A stretch of DNA of 64,000 nt from contig NZ_NFUR01000002.1 in assembly GCF_002127225.1 (NCBI RefSeq), positions 842,146 to 906,145 of the forward strand, written 5' to 3'. The stretch comes from Sphingomonas sp. IBVSS2. GTDB lineage: Bacteria > Pseudomonadota > Alphaproteobacteria > Sphingomonadales > Sphingomonadaceae. The notes beneath the pieces are model-generated. The model did no database searches, was not told the DNA's origin, and worked only from the letters and a program-made list of their open reading frames with translations. The number at the start of each line of letters is the position of its first letter. Positions within the stretch are counted from its first letter, which is position 1. Below, one piece after another: positions 17,109 through 25,139 of this stretch. A program made the position numbers and the translations under genes.

Positions 17109-17122
17109 TCATCTACAGATGA
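17109..17122. promoter_or_regulatory. Second inverted repeat in the hglS/lysR divergent promoter
   Basis: TCATCT-AC-AGATGA, a perfect 6-base dyad with a 2-base centre, ten bases before the LysR ATG at 17132. It may be an autoregulatory site; its placement would block the regulator's own leader. Confidence 0.45.
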
Positions 17123-17131
17123 GTATTTGGA

Positions 17132-18046
17132 ATGAGTGAGGGCAGGCGCATGCTGCCCCCGATGGCGGCGCTCAACAGCTTCGTCGCCGCGGCGCGCCAT
17201 GGCAGCTTCTCGCGGGCGGCAGCGCATATCGGCCTCACGCAGAGCGCCGTCAGCCGGCAGGTGGCGTTGCTGGAGGATTGGCTGCAGACCAGCCTGTTCG
17301 ACCGGCACGGACGCCGGGTCACCCTCAACGCGGCCGGCCGCGCCTATGCCGACGAAGTCAGGCCGGCGCTGGATCGGATCCGGTTGGCCACCGACCGGCT
17401 GATGAGCGGCACCGGGCGGACCCTGCTCATCGCCACGCTGCCGAGCTTCGGGATGCGCTGGCTCGCGCCGCGGCTGCCGGGATTGTCCGCGCGCCACCCC
17501 GAGATGACCGTCAATTTCGCGGCGCGTTCCTTTCCGTTCGACCTCGAGGAGGAGGGATTCGACGGGGCGATCCATTTCGGCCAGCCGGATTGGCCGGACG
17601 CTTCGCATCTGCGCCTGTTCGGGGAGCGGGCGGTAGTGGTTTGCAGTGCCGAGTGGCTGGCATCCCATCCGGTCCAATCGCCCGGGGACTTGATCGACAA
17701 GCCGCTCCTGTTCCAGGCATCCCGTCTCGACGCCTGGAATCGCTGGTTCGCGGATTGCGGGATCACCGACCTGCCCAGGTTGCAGGGGCAGCGGTTCGAG
17801 CATTTCCTGATGCTGGCCCAGGCGGTAGCGGCCGGCGTCGGCGTCGCGCTGATACCCGAATTCCTGATTTCGCCGGAGCTTGCGAGCGGCAATCTGGTCA
17901 TACCCTTCAACCGGCCGCTGCACACCGACGACGCCTATTATCTCGTTCGGCGCACGGATTGGCGAAGCAACGACGCGATGGTCGATTTCAGCGCATGGAT
18001 GGGTGAGCAGATCGACGTTGCCAGGTTGCCCGAAGGTGCGGGATAG
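17132..18046 (+). CDS. LysR family transcriptional regulator, GcvA-like
   Basis: Regulator of 304 residues. The N-terminal winged helix-turn-helix is at about residues 10-65: LNSFVAAARHGSFSRAAAHI followed by LTQSAVSRQVALLE. The C-terminal effector-binding domain has the GcvA-type features FPFDLEEEGFDGAIHFG and a segment near residues 230-250 (AVAAGVGVALIPEFLI). Two starts are possible: ATG at 17132, or ATG at 17150, which has a better ribosome site (GAGGGCAGG) and fits the usual LPP-start of the group. It is divergent from the hglS operon and is its likely local regulator, responding perhaps to lysine, 2-aminoadipate or 2-oxoadipate (inference). Confidence 0.9.
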   Translation: MSEGRRMLPPMAALNSFVAAARHGSFSRAAAHIGLTQSAVSRQVALLEDWLQTSLFDRHGRRVTLNAAGRAYADEVRPALDRIRLATDRLMSGTGRTLLIATLPSFGMRWLAPRLPGLSARHPEMTVNFAARSFPFDLEEEGFDGAIHFGQPDWPDASHLRLFGERAVVVCSAEWLASHPVQSPGDLIDKPLLFQASRLDAWNRWFADCGITDLPRLQGQRFEHFLMLAQAVAAGVGVALIPEFLISPELASGNLVIPFNRPLHTDDAYYLVRRTDWRSNDAMVDFSAWMGEQIDVARLPEGAG

Positions 18047-18122
18047 ATACTGCTCCGCCCTTGATGCACAGGGGGATCCGCGCCGCGCGGGACCCCGATC
18101 CTTGCGGATATGGGAAGGCGCA

Positions 18123-18152
18123 GCGGCCGGGCGCCGTCGGGCACCCGGCCGC
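18123..18152. terminator. Terminator hairpin between convergent lysR and aminotransferase genes
   Basis: A 9-base perfect stem (GCGGCCGGG at 18123-18131, complement at 18144-18152) extendable inward with one mismatch, in the 120-base gap between two convergent genes. No T-run. Confidence 0.6.
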
Positions 18153-18166
18153 GCCGCCACGCCGGG

Positions 18167-19261
18167 TCAGCGGCCCGAGCCCCTTCGCAGCACCGCCAGG
18201 ACAGCTTCATTCTCGATTGGAGTGCCGATCGTCACTCGAATCCAGTCGTCCAGCGGCGGGAAGTGGCGCGCTATGGCGATATTGGCCTGTTCGAACGCGC
18301 GACGGAGCGCAGGGGCCGAAGGCGGTCTGAAGAAGACGAAGTCCGCCCGGCTCTCGGTTCTTTGCCAGCCGAGCCGGTCGATCTGCTGGTGGAGGCGGGC
18401 CCGTTCGCGGGCCACGGCGTCATGGATGGAGCGGACATGATGTTGATCCGCGAGCGCCGCGCCGGCGGCGACCAGCGCCAGGCGTGACAGCGAATGCGGT
18501 GCCCCGATCCCGGCATCGCGCAGCCCCCTGGCCAGCGTGACAGGCGCGACCGCGTAGCCGATCGAGAGCCCCGCAAGGCCGTAGATCTTGGCAAGCGTGC
18601 GGAACACCAGCACGTTTTCGCCGGCGCGAACATGCCGGATGGCGCTCCGCCGGGGGAGGTCGTCATATTCCAGATAGGCTTCGTCGACGACGACCAGCGT
18701 GCGCTTGGCGGAATCGAGGATGAAGCGGTCCAGCGCGGCGACCTCGTCGACCGTGCCGGACGGGTTGTGCGGATTGACGAGCGAGACGGCGAGCGTGCCG
18801 CCGTCGATCGCCGCCGACAGGGCGGGGAGATCGTTCTCCAGCCTGGCATTGAGGGGAATGGCCAAGCCCTTGGCGCCAAGCGGCGCCGCAGAGTCGACGA
18901 GCGCGGTGTATCCGGGGGAGGAATGGACGATGCGGCCTCCGCCACCGCGCTGCCGGGCGAGATAGAGACCCAGCGGCTCCAGCACTTCGCCGATGACCAC
19001 CTGTTCCGGAGGGACGCCCTCCAGCGCGGCGATCTGGCGGCTGAGCGTGTCGACCTCTGCCTGATCGACATAGCGATGCAGGCTGGACAGGTTCCGGGTG
19101 ATCGCGCGCGCGACCGCCGGCGATGGTCCGAACGCATTTTCGTTGAGCGAGAGCCGGATCTCCTGCGGAGCGGGCCCGGCGCTGGCGCCGGTCAGGATCG
19201 CGGCGGAAGCAGCGCCGCCCGCAGCCATCAGGCTGCGGCGCGACAAAAAGGTGGCATGCAT
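18167..19261 (-). CDS. Tat-exported PLP-dependent aminotransferase, histidinol-phosphate-aminotransferase-like
   Basis: Class I/II fold aminotransferase of 364 residues. It begins with a twin-arginine signal (LSRRSLMAAGGAASAAIL, cleavage near SAG), then LSLNENAFGPSP typical of HisC, NPHNPSGT (Asn166), VVDEAYLEYDD (Asp193, Tyr196) and the Schiff-base Lys225 in RTLAKIYGLAGLSIGYAV. The frame extends to 19477, but the ATG at 19261 begins the signal peptide and overlaps the TonB receptor stop as TGATG, so the two are translationally coupled. Export through Tat fits an enzyme that must fold around PLP in the cytoplasm before acting in the periplasm. HisC relatives accept histidinol phosphate or aromatic amino acids; an exported one is unlikely to serve histidine biosynthesis. 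Confidence 0.85.
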   Translation of the reverse strand: MHATFLSRRSLMAAGGAASAAILTGASAGPAPQEIRLSLNENAFGPSPAVARAITRNLSSLHRYVDQAEVDTLSRQIAALEGVPPEQVVIGEVLEPLGLYLARQRGGGGRIVHSSPGYTALVDSAAPLGAKGLAIPLNARLENDLPALSAAIDGGTLAVSLVNPHNPSGTVDEVAALDRFILDSAKRTLVVVDEAYLEYDDLPRRSAIRHVRAGENVLVFRTLAKIYGLAGLSIGYAVAPVTLARGLRDAGIGAPHSLSRLALVAAGAALADQHHVRSIHDAVARERARLHQQIDRLGWQRTESRADFVFFRPPSAPALRRAFEQANIAIARHFPPLDDWIRVTIGTPIENEAVLAVLRRGSGR

Positions 19262-21900
19262 CAGAAGTTCACTCCGATCCGGGCGTAGTAATAGCCGCCG
19301 CTGAAGCCGAAGGGCGAGAATTCGCTGTACGGAAAGGCGCCGCTGGTATCGGCGCCGGTGAGCGCCGAGGTGGAGCGGATGTTCTGCGTGGGATAGACGT
19401 TGAAGAGATTGTTCGCGCCGACCGTCAGCGACGCATTCCGGGTAATCTTGCCGGTGATGCTCAGGTCGGTGACCCATCTGGCTTCCAGCTTCTGAATCAC
19501 GTCGAGATTGCCGGCCGTGCCGGATTCGGTCGGCCGGGTGCGGAACGGAGTGCCGCCTAGCGCCGCGAGCGCGACATTGGCCGGCGTCTGGTTGGTGAGC
19601 GCGACCTGCTCGACTTCGCCATAGCGCGTGGTGCGCGCATCGAGGGTGAAGATGCCGATCTTCAGATTGGCGCCGAGCGCGACCTTGTCCTTGGGCTGAC
19701 CATATTGAACGCGGGTGCGCTCGACTATGTCGAACAGCGGCGTGGTGATGCCGAGCGCGGTGATCTGCGGCGGCGTCGCCGAAACGCGCCGCAGCCGGGT
19801 GGTATTGTGGTTATATGCGGCGGTCAGCCGCAGCGTCGCGTCTCCGCCGAACCTGGCGGTATAGGAGGCGGTGACGTCGACACCCTCGGTGCGTGTGTCC
19901 GCCGCGTTGGTGAAATAGCGCACGCTGGTCACGCCGGGATAGCCGAGGCTGGCGAGATAGTCGCGCAGGCGGCGGCTATTGGAGGCATCGACGAAATTGG
20001 AGGACAGGAAGATCCGGTCGTCGATATCGATGTGGTAATAGTCGGCCGAGGCGCTGAACCCGCCATTGTCGAAGGTCAGGCCGCCACCGAAGCTCGTCGA
20101 TTTCTCCGGCTTGAGCTGCTGCGCCCCCAGCGCCTGGGCCAGCCCGGAGCCGACCGGCGCGGTGCGGACCAGTACGAATTCCGGGAAGCCGGTGGTGTTG
20201 TTGACGATGGTGCGGCTGCTGGTCGAGCTGAAATATTGCTGGGCGAGGGCAGGGGCGTGGAAGCCGGTGCCCGCCGAGCCGCGCAGCGCGAAGCCCGCGC
20301 CCAGGCCGAGCCGGGTCGACGCCTGGCCGTTCCAGGTATCGCCGAAGTCGCTGTAGTGTTCGTAGCGCCCGGCGAGATCGACCTGCCATCCGCGCAGGGG
20401 CTCCAGGCCCAGTTCGGCGAAGGCGCCGATTGCGTCGCGGCTGGTATCGACCACGTCGCCAGGCTGGATGCCGGCAAATCCCTGCGATCCGATCGTCGGC
20501 ACCGCGCCGGCATTGGGCCCGTCGAGAATGCGTGCCGCGCCATATTGGTAGCTCGCCAGTTCGCCCGCGCCGATCTTGTAGCCGTCGCGGCGATATTCCG
20601 CGCCCAGTGCCAGGTTCAGCGGCGCGGCCAGCCCGATATCATAGCTGTTCGATAGGGTGAGGTCGGTCGTCCATTGCGAATTGCCGTATTTGCCGTTGTA
20701 GAATTTGGTCGGGCTCGCGGCGCCCAGCGTCGCGTTGAGCGTGTTCTCGGTGCGGTATTCGATCGTGTTGCCGCCATAAACGGTCGAGAGATCCCAGTTC
20801 CAGCCGCCAAGCTTTCCGCGAACGCCGACCACGGCGGAATAATCGGTGCTCTCGGTATTCACGAACGGCAGGAAGCCATTCGGATAGATCGCGCGGACAT
20901 TCTCGTCCTGGCCGGGGCGGCGGAAGGAGGCGTTGGAGTGCGCCTTGCTGACCCGGTAGCCGCCAAAGCCATAAAGTTCGACATCGCCGCCGAGCGGCTT
21001 GGCGAAATTGACGATGCCGCTGACATCCTCGAGGTCGCCCTGATCGGCGAAGCGCCAGACGTTGCGGTCTACCGCGGCCTCGCGCGGATCGAGCGTCGTG
21101 CCGGCGACGCCGCCCGGCGGATTGAGGCTGATGCCGGAGCCATAGCGCGCCGACAGGGCCTGGGGCGCGCCGGTGGGCGAGATGCCGAAATAGAATTGAC
21201 GGGTGTCGGGCTCCGCCCGGTTGGCGGCCTTGTGGTTGCGATAATAGCCGGTGACGTTGAGGAAGCCGTCATCCCCCAGCTTCACGCCCGAGCCGAGCGA
21301 CAGCTCATAGGTGTCGCCACCGCCATCATAGGTGCTGCCGAAGCTGGCGGTGCCGTGGATCGCGGTATCGGTGCGAAGGATTACGTTGATCACGCCCGCG
21401 ATCGCATCCGAGCCATATTGGGCGGAGGCACCGTCGCGCAGGATCTCGATGCGTCCGATCGAAGCGCCGGGGATCTGGTTGAGGTCCGTCGGCACGGCGC
21501 CCTTGCCGATCGTGCCGCCGGTATTGACCCAGGCCGCGGTGTGCACGCGCTTTCCGTTGAGCAGTACGAGCGTTTCGTCGGGCGAAAGCCCGCGCAGCGA
21601 AGCGGAATGGATATGCGTGTTGCCGTCCGGCGTGGTGGGCGTCGCGAAGGCAAAGGACGGCACTTGCTGGCGCAGGATTTCGCTGGTCTCGTTATAGCCC
21701 GAGGCACGCACATCTTCGCCGTTCAGCACGTCGATCGGCACCGGGGAGGAAGTCACGGTGCGGTTGGCGAAGCGCGTGCCGGTGACGACGATCTCGCCTT
21801 GCGCCGGCGCGCTCTCGTCGGATGGCGGGCTTGCGGTCTGTGCGAGCGCGGGAACGGGGAGGAAGGCGACGCTCGAGAGGAGCAGGAGGATATGGCGCAT
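19261..21900 (-). CDS. TonB-dependent outer-membrane receptor
   Basis: Receptor of 879 residues. The signal peptide ends near ALAQ, the TonB box region is GEIVVTGTRF, and the plug has VPIDVLNGEDVRASG, SASLRGLSPDETLVLLNGKRVH, IGRIEILRDGASAQYGSDAIAGVINVIL; the barrel ends in ARIGVNF. The VLLNGKR / EILRDGASAQYGSDAIAGV pattern belongs to the large-barrel receptors common in sphingomonads and xanthomonads. It is translationally coupled to the Tat-exported aminotransferase and divergent from the dipeptidase operon, suggesting uptake of a peptide or amino-acid derivative. Ligand not visible. Confidence 0.94.
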   Translation of the reverse strand: MRHILLLLSSVAFLPVPALAQTASPPSDESAPAQGEIVVTGTRFANRTVTSSPVPIDVLNGEDVRASGYNETSEILRQQVPSFAFATPTTPDGNTHIHSASLRGLSPDETLVLLNGKRVHTAAWVNTGGTIGKGAVPTDLNQIPGASIGRIEILRDGASAQYGSDAIAGVINVILRTDTAIHGTASFGSTYDGGGDTYELSLGSGVKLGDDGFLNVTGYYRNHKAANRAEPDTRQFYFGISPTGAPQALSARYGSGISLNPPGGVAGTTLDPREAAVDRNVWRFADQGDLEDVSGIVNFAKPLGGDVELYGFGGYRVSKAHSNASFRRPGQDENVRAIYPNGFLPFVNTESTDYSAVVGVRGKLGGWNWDLSTVYGGNTIEYRTENTLNATLGAASPTKFYNGKYGNSQWTTDLTLSNSYDIGLAAPLNLALGAEYRRDGYKIGAGELASYQYGAARILDGPNAGAVPTIGSQGFAGIQPGDVVDTSRDAIGAFAELGLEPLRGWQVDLAGRYEHYSDFGDTWNGQASTRLGLGAGFALRGSAGTGFHAPALAQQYFSSTSSRTIVNNTTGFPEFVLVRTAPVGSGLAQALGAQQLKPEKSTSFGGGLTFDNGGFSASADYYHIDIDDRIFLSSNFVDASNSRRLRDYLASLGYPGVTSVRYFTNAADTRTEGVDVTASYTARFGGDATLRLTAAYNHNTTRLRRVSATPPQITALGITTPLFDIVERTRVQYGQPKDKVALGANLKIGIFTLDARTTRYGEVEQVALTNQTPANVALAALGGTPFRTRPTESGTAGNLDVIQKLEARWVTDLSITGKITRNASLTVGANNLFNVYPTQNIRSTSALTGADTSGAFPYSEFSPFGFSGGYYYARIGVNF

Positions 21901-21941
21901 GGGAGCCCCTTTTTGTTCTTGCTGGCCGGGCTAAATATCCT

Positions 21942-21963
21942 ACTCATTCAATGGGAATTGAGT
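21942..21963. promoter_or_regulatory. Imperfect inverted repeat upstream of the TonB receptor gene
   Basis: ACTCA at 21942-21946 faces TGAGT at 21959-21963, with TTC/GAA extending the symmetry across a one-base offset. It lies 42 bases upstream of the receptor ATG and shares the ATTC-AATG-GAAT flavour of the stronger dyad at 22117-22139, so both may bind one regulator. Confidence 0.35.
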
Positions 21964-22116
21964 CAGAAGAAGCTCTTGGGGTGGCGATAGCGGAGCTGTC
22001 ACGGGTTCGGCATTTCGGCGCGGTCGCCCATGGCGCACCCGGGAAAATCAATCCGATAGCTCGGCCCATCATGCGCAACGCCAGCTTGTGGCAGCGATAG
22101 ATTTTCACGCGCCTAA

Positions 22117-22139
22117 ATTCCTATTTAATGAATAGGAAT
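22117..22139. promoter_or_regulatory. Perfect operator-like inverted repeat upstream of the dipeptidase operon
   Basis: Arms ATTCCTATT (22117-22125) and AATAGGAAT (22131-22139) flank the centre TAATG: 9 bases of perfect symmetry in AT-rich sequence, 55 bases before the dipeptidase GTG. The composition stands out in a 67 % GC genome and it is well placed to control the divergent receptor and dipeptidase units. No regulator gene is adjacent. Confidence 0.6.
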
Positions 22140-22194
22140 AAACGGGAGGCGGCCATGGCCTCGCTTTGCGGGATCAAACCATGGGAGAAACCCA

Positions 22195-23394
22195 GTGAAG
22201 ATCAGCCTGTTCGTGCTCAGCCTCTCGATCGCCGCGGCGCCCGCGGCTGCCCAGTCCCTCGCCATCGATCCGCATGTCGACCTGCCCAAATCCGCCGCCG
22301 CGCCGGGCTGGTCGGGGAAAACCGACCCGACATCGCAATTCGACCTGGATCGCGCGCGGGCCGGCGGGCTCGCTGCCGCCGCCATCGCGCTGTTCGTGCC
22401 GCAAGGCACGCGCGATGCATCGACGCTCGCCAAGGCGCAGGCCGAGCTTCGTGCCCGCGATGGTGCCATCCACGCGATCGTCGAACGCAATCCCGCGCTG
22501 GCGGTGTTCGCGCGCTCTCCGGCCGATGTCCGGCATGCGGCCGCGAGCGGCAAGTTCGCGGTGATCGAAAGCTTCCTGAATGCCTGGCCGCTCGGCAACG
22601 ATCTCGACCAGTTCGACTATTGGTATGGTCGCGGTGTCCGCATCCTCGGCTTCGTTCATGCCGGCAACAATCAGTTCGCGGACTCCTCGCGTCCCGCATT
22701 GCAGTTCGGCGACACCCCCGGCGAGAATGGCGGGCTGTCGCCGCTCGGCAAGGCCGCGGTCAGGCGGCTCAACGACCTGGGCGTGCTGATCGACGTGTCG
22801 CAGCTCTCGGACGCCGCGTTCGACCAGGTGCTGGCGCTGAGCCGCGCACCGGTCATCGCCAGCCATTCGGACGTGCGCGGGCTGGTCGACAACAGCCGCA
22901 ACCTGAGCGATGGGCAACTCGACGCGCTGAAGGCCAGGGGAGGCGTCGTCGCGATCAATGCCTTCAGCGCCTATCTGCGCGCACGCTCGCCGGAAACCCT
23001 CGCGGCAGTGGCGGCGCTTCAGCGGGAATATGGCCTCAAGCCCGGTGGCGCCGCGCTCTCCCTCGGCAAGCAGGCCGAATATGACCAGCGTTATCACGAC
23101 ATTGTCGGCAAGGAGCCGCGCGCCGGCGTCGCCGATCTGGTGAACGCGGTCGATTATGCGGTGAAGCGGATCGGCATCGATCATGTCGCATTGTCCTCGG
23201 ACTTCAATCATGGCGGCGGTGTCGAGGGGTGGGCCGATGTCGGCGAGGGCGGCAACGTCACTGCCGAGCTGAAGCGCCGGGGCTATTCGGCGGGGGATAT
23301 CGACAAGCTGTGGAGCGGCAATGTGCTGCGGGTCTGGCAGGCCGCGCTCGATGCGCGCGATCCGGCCTATCGCCGGGCGGCGTCCCGTCGGTGA
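22195..23394 (+). CDS. Exported dipeptidase (membrane dipeptidase family, peptidase M19)
   Basis: Zinc dipeptidase of 399 residues. A Sec signal peptide (MKISLFVLSLSIAAAPAAAQ) puts it in the periplasm. Family marks: the HxD pair in DPHVDLP, VIESFLNAWPLG (Glu region), VRILGFVHAGNN, DTPGENGGLSPLGKAAVRRLNDLGVLIDVSQL (described in two parts), VIASHSDVRGLVDNSRNLSD and IGIDHVALSSDFNHGGGV. It splits dipeptides, often with relaxed stereochemistry at the C-terminal residue. Start is GTG at 22195 with GGGAG upstream. First gene of an operon with the TauE/SafE permease (4-base overlap) and the DOPA-dioxygenase-like gene. Confidence 0.92.
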   Translation: MKISLFVLSLSIAAAPAAAQSLAIDPHVDLPKSAAAPGWSGKTDPTSQFDLDRARAGGLAAAAIALFVPQGTRDASTLAKAQAELRARDGAIHAIVERNPALAVFARSPADVRHAAASGKFAVIESFLNAWPLGNDLDQFDYWYGRGVRILGFVHAGNNQFADSSRPALQFGDTPGENGGLSPLGKAAVRRLNDLGVLIDVSQLSDAAFDQVLALSRAPVIASHSDVRGLVDNSRNLSDGQLDALKARGGVVAINAFSAYLRARSPETLAAVAALQREYGLKPGGAALSLGKQAEYDQRYHDIVGKEPRAGVADLVNAVDYAVKRIGIDHVALSSDFNHGGGVEGWADVGEGGNVTAELKRRGYSAGDIDKLWSGNVLRVWQAALDARDPAYRRAASRR

Positions 23395-24170
23395 CGCATT
23401 TCGATCCGCTCTATTCGCTCGCCGGGGTGCTGGTCGGCCTGCTCGTCGGCATGACGGGTGTCGGCGGCGGTTCGTTGATGACGCCGCTGCTCGTCCTGGT
23501 CTTCGGCTTCCATCCGGCCACCGCGGTGGGCACCGACCTGCTCTATGCCTCGGCTACCAAGGCAGTCGGCACCGCGGTCCACGGCGCCGGCGGCACGGTC
23601 GACTGGAAGGTGGTGCGGCGGCTGGCCATCGGGAGCGTGCCGGCCACGCTGGCCACGCTGCTGGCGCTGGCGGCGCTCGGGACGCATCTCGAAAGCACCG
23701 GCCGCGTGATCAGCCTCACGCTCGGCATCGCCCTGATCGCCACCTCCGTGGCGATCTTCTTCCGGCGCCGGATCGTCGAATATTTCACGAACGACCGGCC
23801 GCCGCGGCCCGAGCGCCAGGTGGCCGCGCTGACGATCACCCTTGGCGCGGTGCTCGGCGTGCTCGTCTCGCTGTCGTCCGTCGGCGCGGGGGCGCTCGGC
23901 ATGACCGTGCTGCTGATCCTCTATCCGCGCCTCCCGACCAATCGCCTCGTCGGCTCCGACATCGCCCATGCCGTGCCGCTGACCCTGATCGCGGGTGCCG
24001 GGCATTGGGTTCTCGGTTCGATCGACTTCGTACTGCTCGGATCGCTCTTGCTGGGATCGGTGCCCGGCATCGTCGTCGGCAGCCTCATCGCTACGCGCGT
24101 CCCCGACCGCGTGCTGCGTCCCGTGCTTGCCGGAACGCTCGCCATCGTCGGCGGCAAGCTGGTCCTTTGA
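23391..24170 (+). CDS. TauE/SafE-type (TSUP) membrane permease
   Basis: Inner-membrane protein of 259 residues with about eight hydrophobic segments. The N-terminal half has AGVLVGLLVGMTGVGGGSLMTPLLVL, whose GMTGVGGGSLMTP core is the TSUP signature, and the second half repeats it as LGVLVSLSSVGAGALGMTVL. Family members export sulfite or sulfonates or move other organic anions. GTG at 23391 overlaps the dipeptidase stop (GTGA), and family similarity starts there. In this operon it may import or export the product of the periplasmic enzymes; its substrate is not evident from sequence. Confidence 0.9.
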   Translation: MTHFDPLYSLAGVLVGLLVGMTGVGGGSLMTPLLVLVFGFHPATAVGTDLLYASATKAVGTAVHGAGGTVDWKVVRRLAIGSVPATLATLLALAALGTHLESTGRVISLTLGIALIATSVAIFFRRRIVEYFTNDRPPRPERQVAALTITLGAVLGVLVSLSSVGAGALGMTVLLILYPRLPTNRLVGSDIAHAVPLTLIAGAGHWVLGSIDFVLLGSLLLGSVPGIVVGSLIATRVPDRVLRPVLAGTLAIVGGKLVL

Positions 24171-24190
24171 ACCGTATCGGAGAATGCCTC

Positions 24191-24868
24191 ATGTCGCTGG
24201 AACCCAATTTCTTCAACGAACGCGACGACCAGATGTGGGCCGATCTGCTTTCTCCCGGGCGCCGGGCCTTGCTCGGCGGCGGTGCCGCGGCGCTGGCTGC
24301 GCTCGGGCTGGCGCGCGACGCGCGGGCGCAGACCGTTCCCGCTGCCGCTCCCGGGCCCATCACAACGGGCCGCAGTCCCTGGGGCTATGAGACCTACAAG
24401 GAGCCGACGCCGCGCCCCAGATCGGTGCGTCCGGGCGAGGCGGTGCTGCCTTCGGCTCCGCGCGCCTATACCGACATCGAGAGCTATCATGCGCATATCT
24501 ATTTCGACGAGGACAGCTACGCGAAGGCGGCGCTGATCCGCAAATGGGCGGCCGAGCGCTTCTCCGTCGAACTCGGCAACTGGAACCTCGAGCCGCGAGG
24601 ACCGCACGTCACGCCGTCCTTCTATTTCGGCTTCACCAACGATCTGCTGCCGGTGATCGTGCCGTGGTTGCAGCTCAACAGTCTCGGCCTCACCATCCTG
24701 CTCCACCCGAACACCGAGGATCCGCGCGCCGACCATCTCTACTATGCGCTCTGGGTGAACCGTTCGCAGCCGGTGAACGCCTATGGGATGCGCGGCCCGG
24801 CGCCCGGCGAGCCCAGGGTCGAGCAGATCTATCCCAACACCCGGCCGACCGTCAGGCCCGAGGGCTGA
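24191..24868 (+). CDS. Exported DOPA 4,5-dioxygenase-like protein
   Basis: Protein of 225 residues. The first ~47 residues contain PGRRALLGGGAAALAALGLARDARAQ, a twin-arginine-like export signal ending at ARAQ. The remaining part is a single DOPA-4,5-dioxygenase-type domain: SYHAHIYFDEDSYAKAALIR, then GPHVTPSFYFGF and LHPNTEDPRADHLYYALWV, with His residues placed as the family's metal ligands (HAHIYF, GPH, LHPNT, DH). Known members open the ring of DOPA-like catechols. A signal peptide is unusual for this family, and it is the last gene of the dipeptidase-permease operon. Actual substrate unknown. Confidence 0.83.
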   Translation: MSLEPNFFNERDDQMWADLLSPGRRALLGGGAAALAALGLARDARAQTVPAAAPGPITTGRSPWGYETYKEPTPRPRSVRPGEAVLPSAPRAYTDIESYHAHIYFDEDSYAKAALIRKWAAERFSVELGNWNLEPRGPHVTPSFYFGFTNDLLPVIVPWLQLNSLGLTILLHPNTEDPRADHLYYALWVNRSQPVNAYGMRGPAPGEPRVEQIYPNTRPTVRPEG

Positions 24869-24877
24869 GGGAAAAAA

Positions 24878-24908
24878 GGGCCGCGCCCCAAGGGGGAGAG
24901 CGCGGCCC
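24878..24908. terminator. GC-rich hairpin after the dioxygenase-like gene
   Basis: Perfect 9-base stem (GGGCCGCGC at 24878-24886, complement at 24900-24908), ten bases past the stop. An A-run (24872-24877) precedes it, so on the minus strand it has the classical stem plus T-run layout, while on the plus strand the run is missing. Probably a terminator of the dipeptidase operon that also blocks antisense reading from the met region. Confidence 0.6.
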
Positions 24909-25102
24909 AGACCTGAGCTCGGGGGGATAACCTAGCCCGGGGAAGCGACGAAGCCGGACGAGAGCGAATGCTGGCTTCATCGGTACACGCTAAATTCATA
25001 CTGATTAGATGGACATTAAGAAGCAAGTTCGGCTATCGCGCGCTAAAGCTCATCTCGTGCGTGCAGCGAAGCAGAAGCGCTATCCACGTCGCTCGTGAAC
25101 CT

Positions 25103-25123
25103 GCCGGGCACTCTCAGCCCGGC
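25103..25123 (+). promoter_or_regulatory. Leader hairpin just upstream of metN
   Basis: Perfect 7-base stem (GCCGGGC at 25103-25109, GCCCGGC at 25117-25123) with a 7-base loop, ending 16 bases before the metN ATG. Such a hairpin next to the start site could influence translation or be the visible part of a larger leader structure. I could not match the leader to a known SAM riboswitch. Confidence 0.4.
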
Positions 25124-25139
25124 GCCATCCGGAAAGCCC

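Noticed and set aside
19262..19477. 72-codon extension of the Tat aminotransferase
   Set aside because: Lies within the TonB receptor's barrel sequence; the coupled ATG at 19261 begins a proper Tat signal.
24990..25139. SAM-II riboswitch upstream of metN (GCTAAAG segment near 25046)
   Set aside because: Only the GCUAAA element is present; the upstream pairing and GUGAUAAA-like part of SAM-II are missing.
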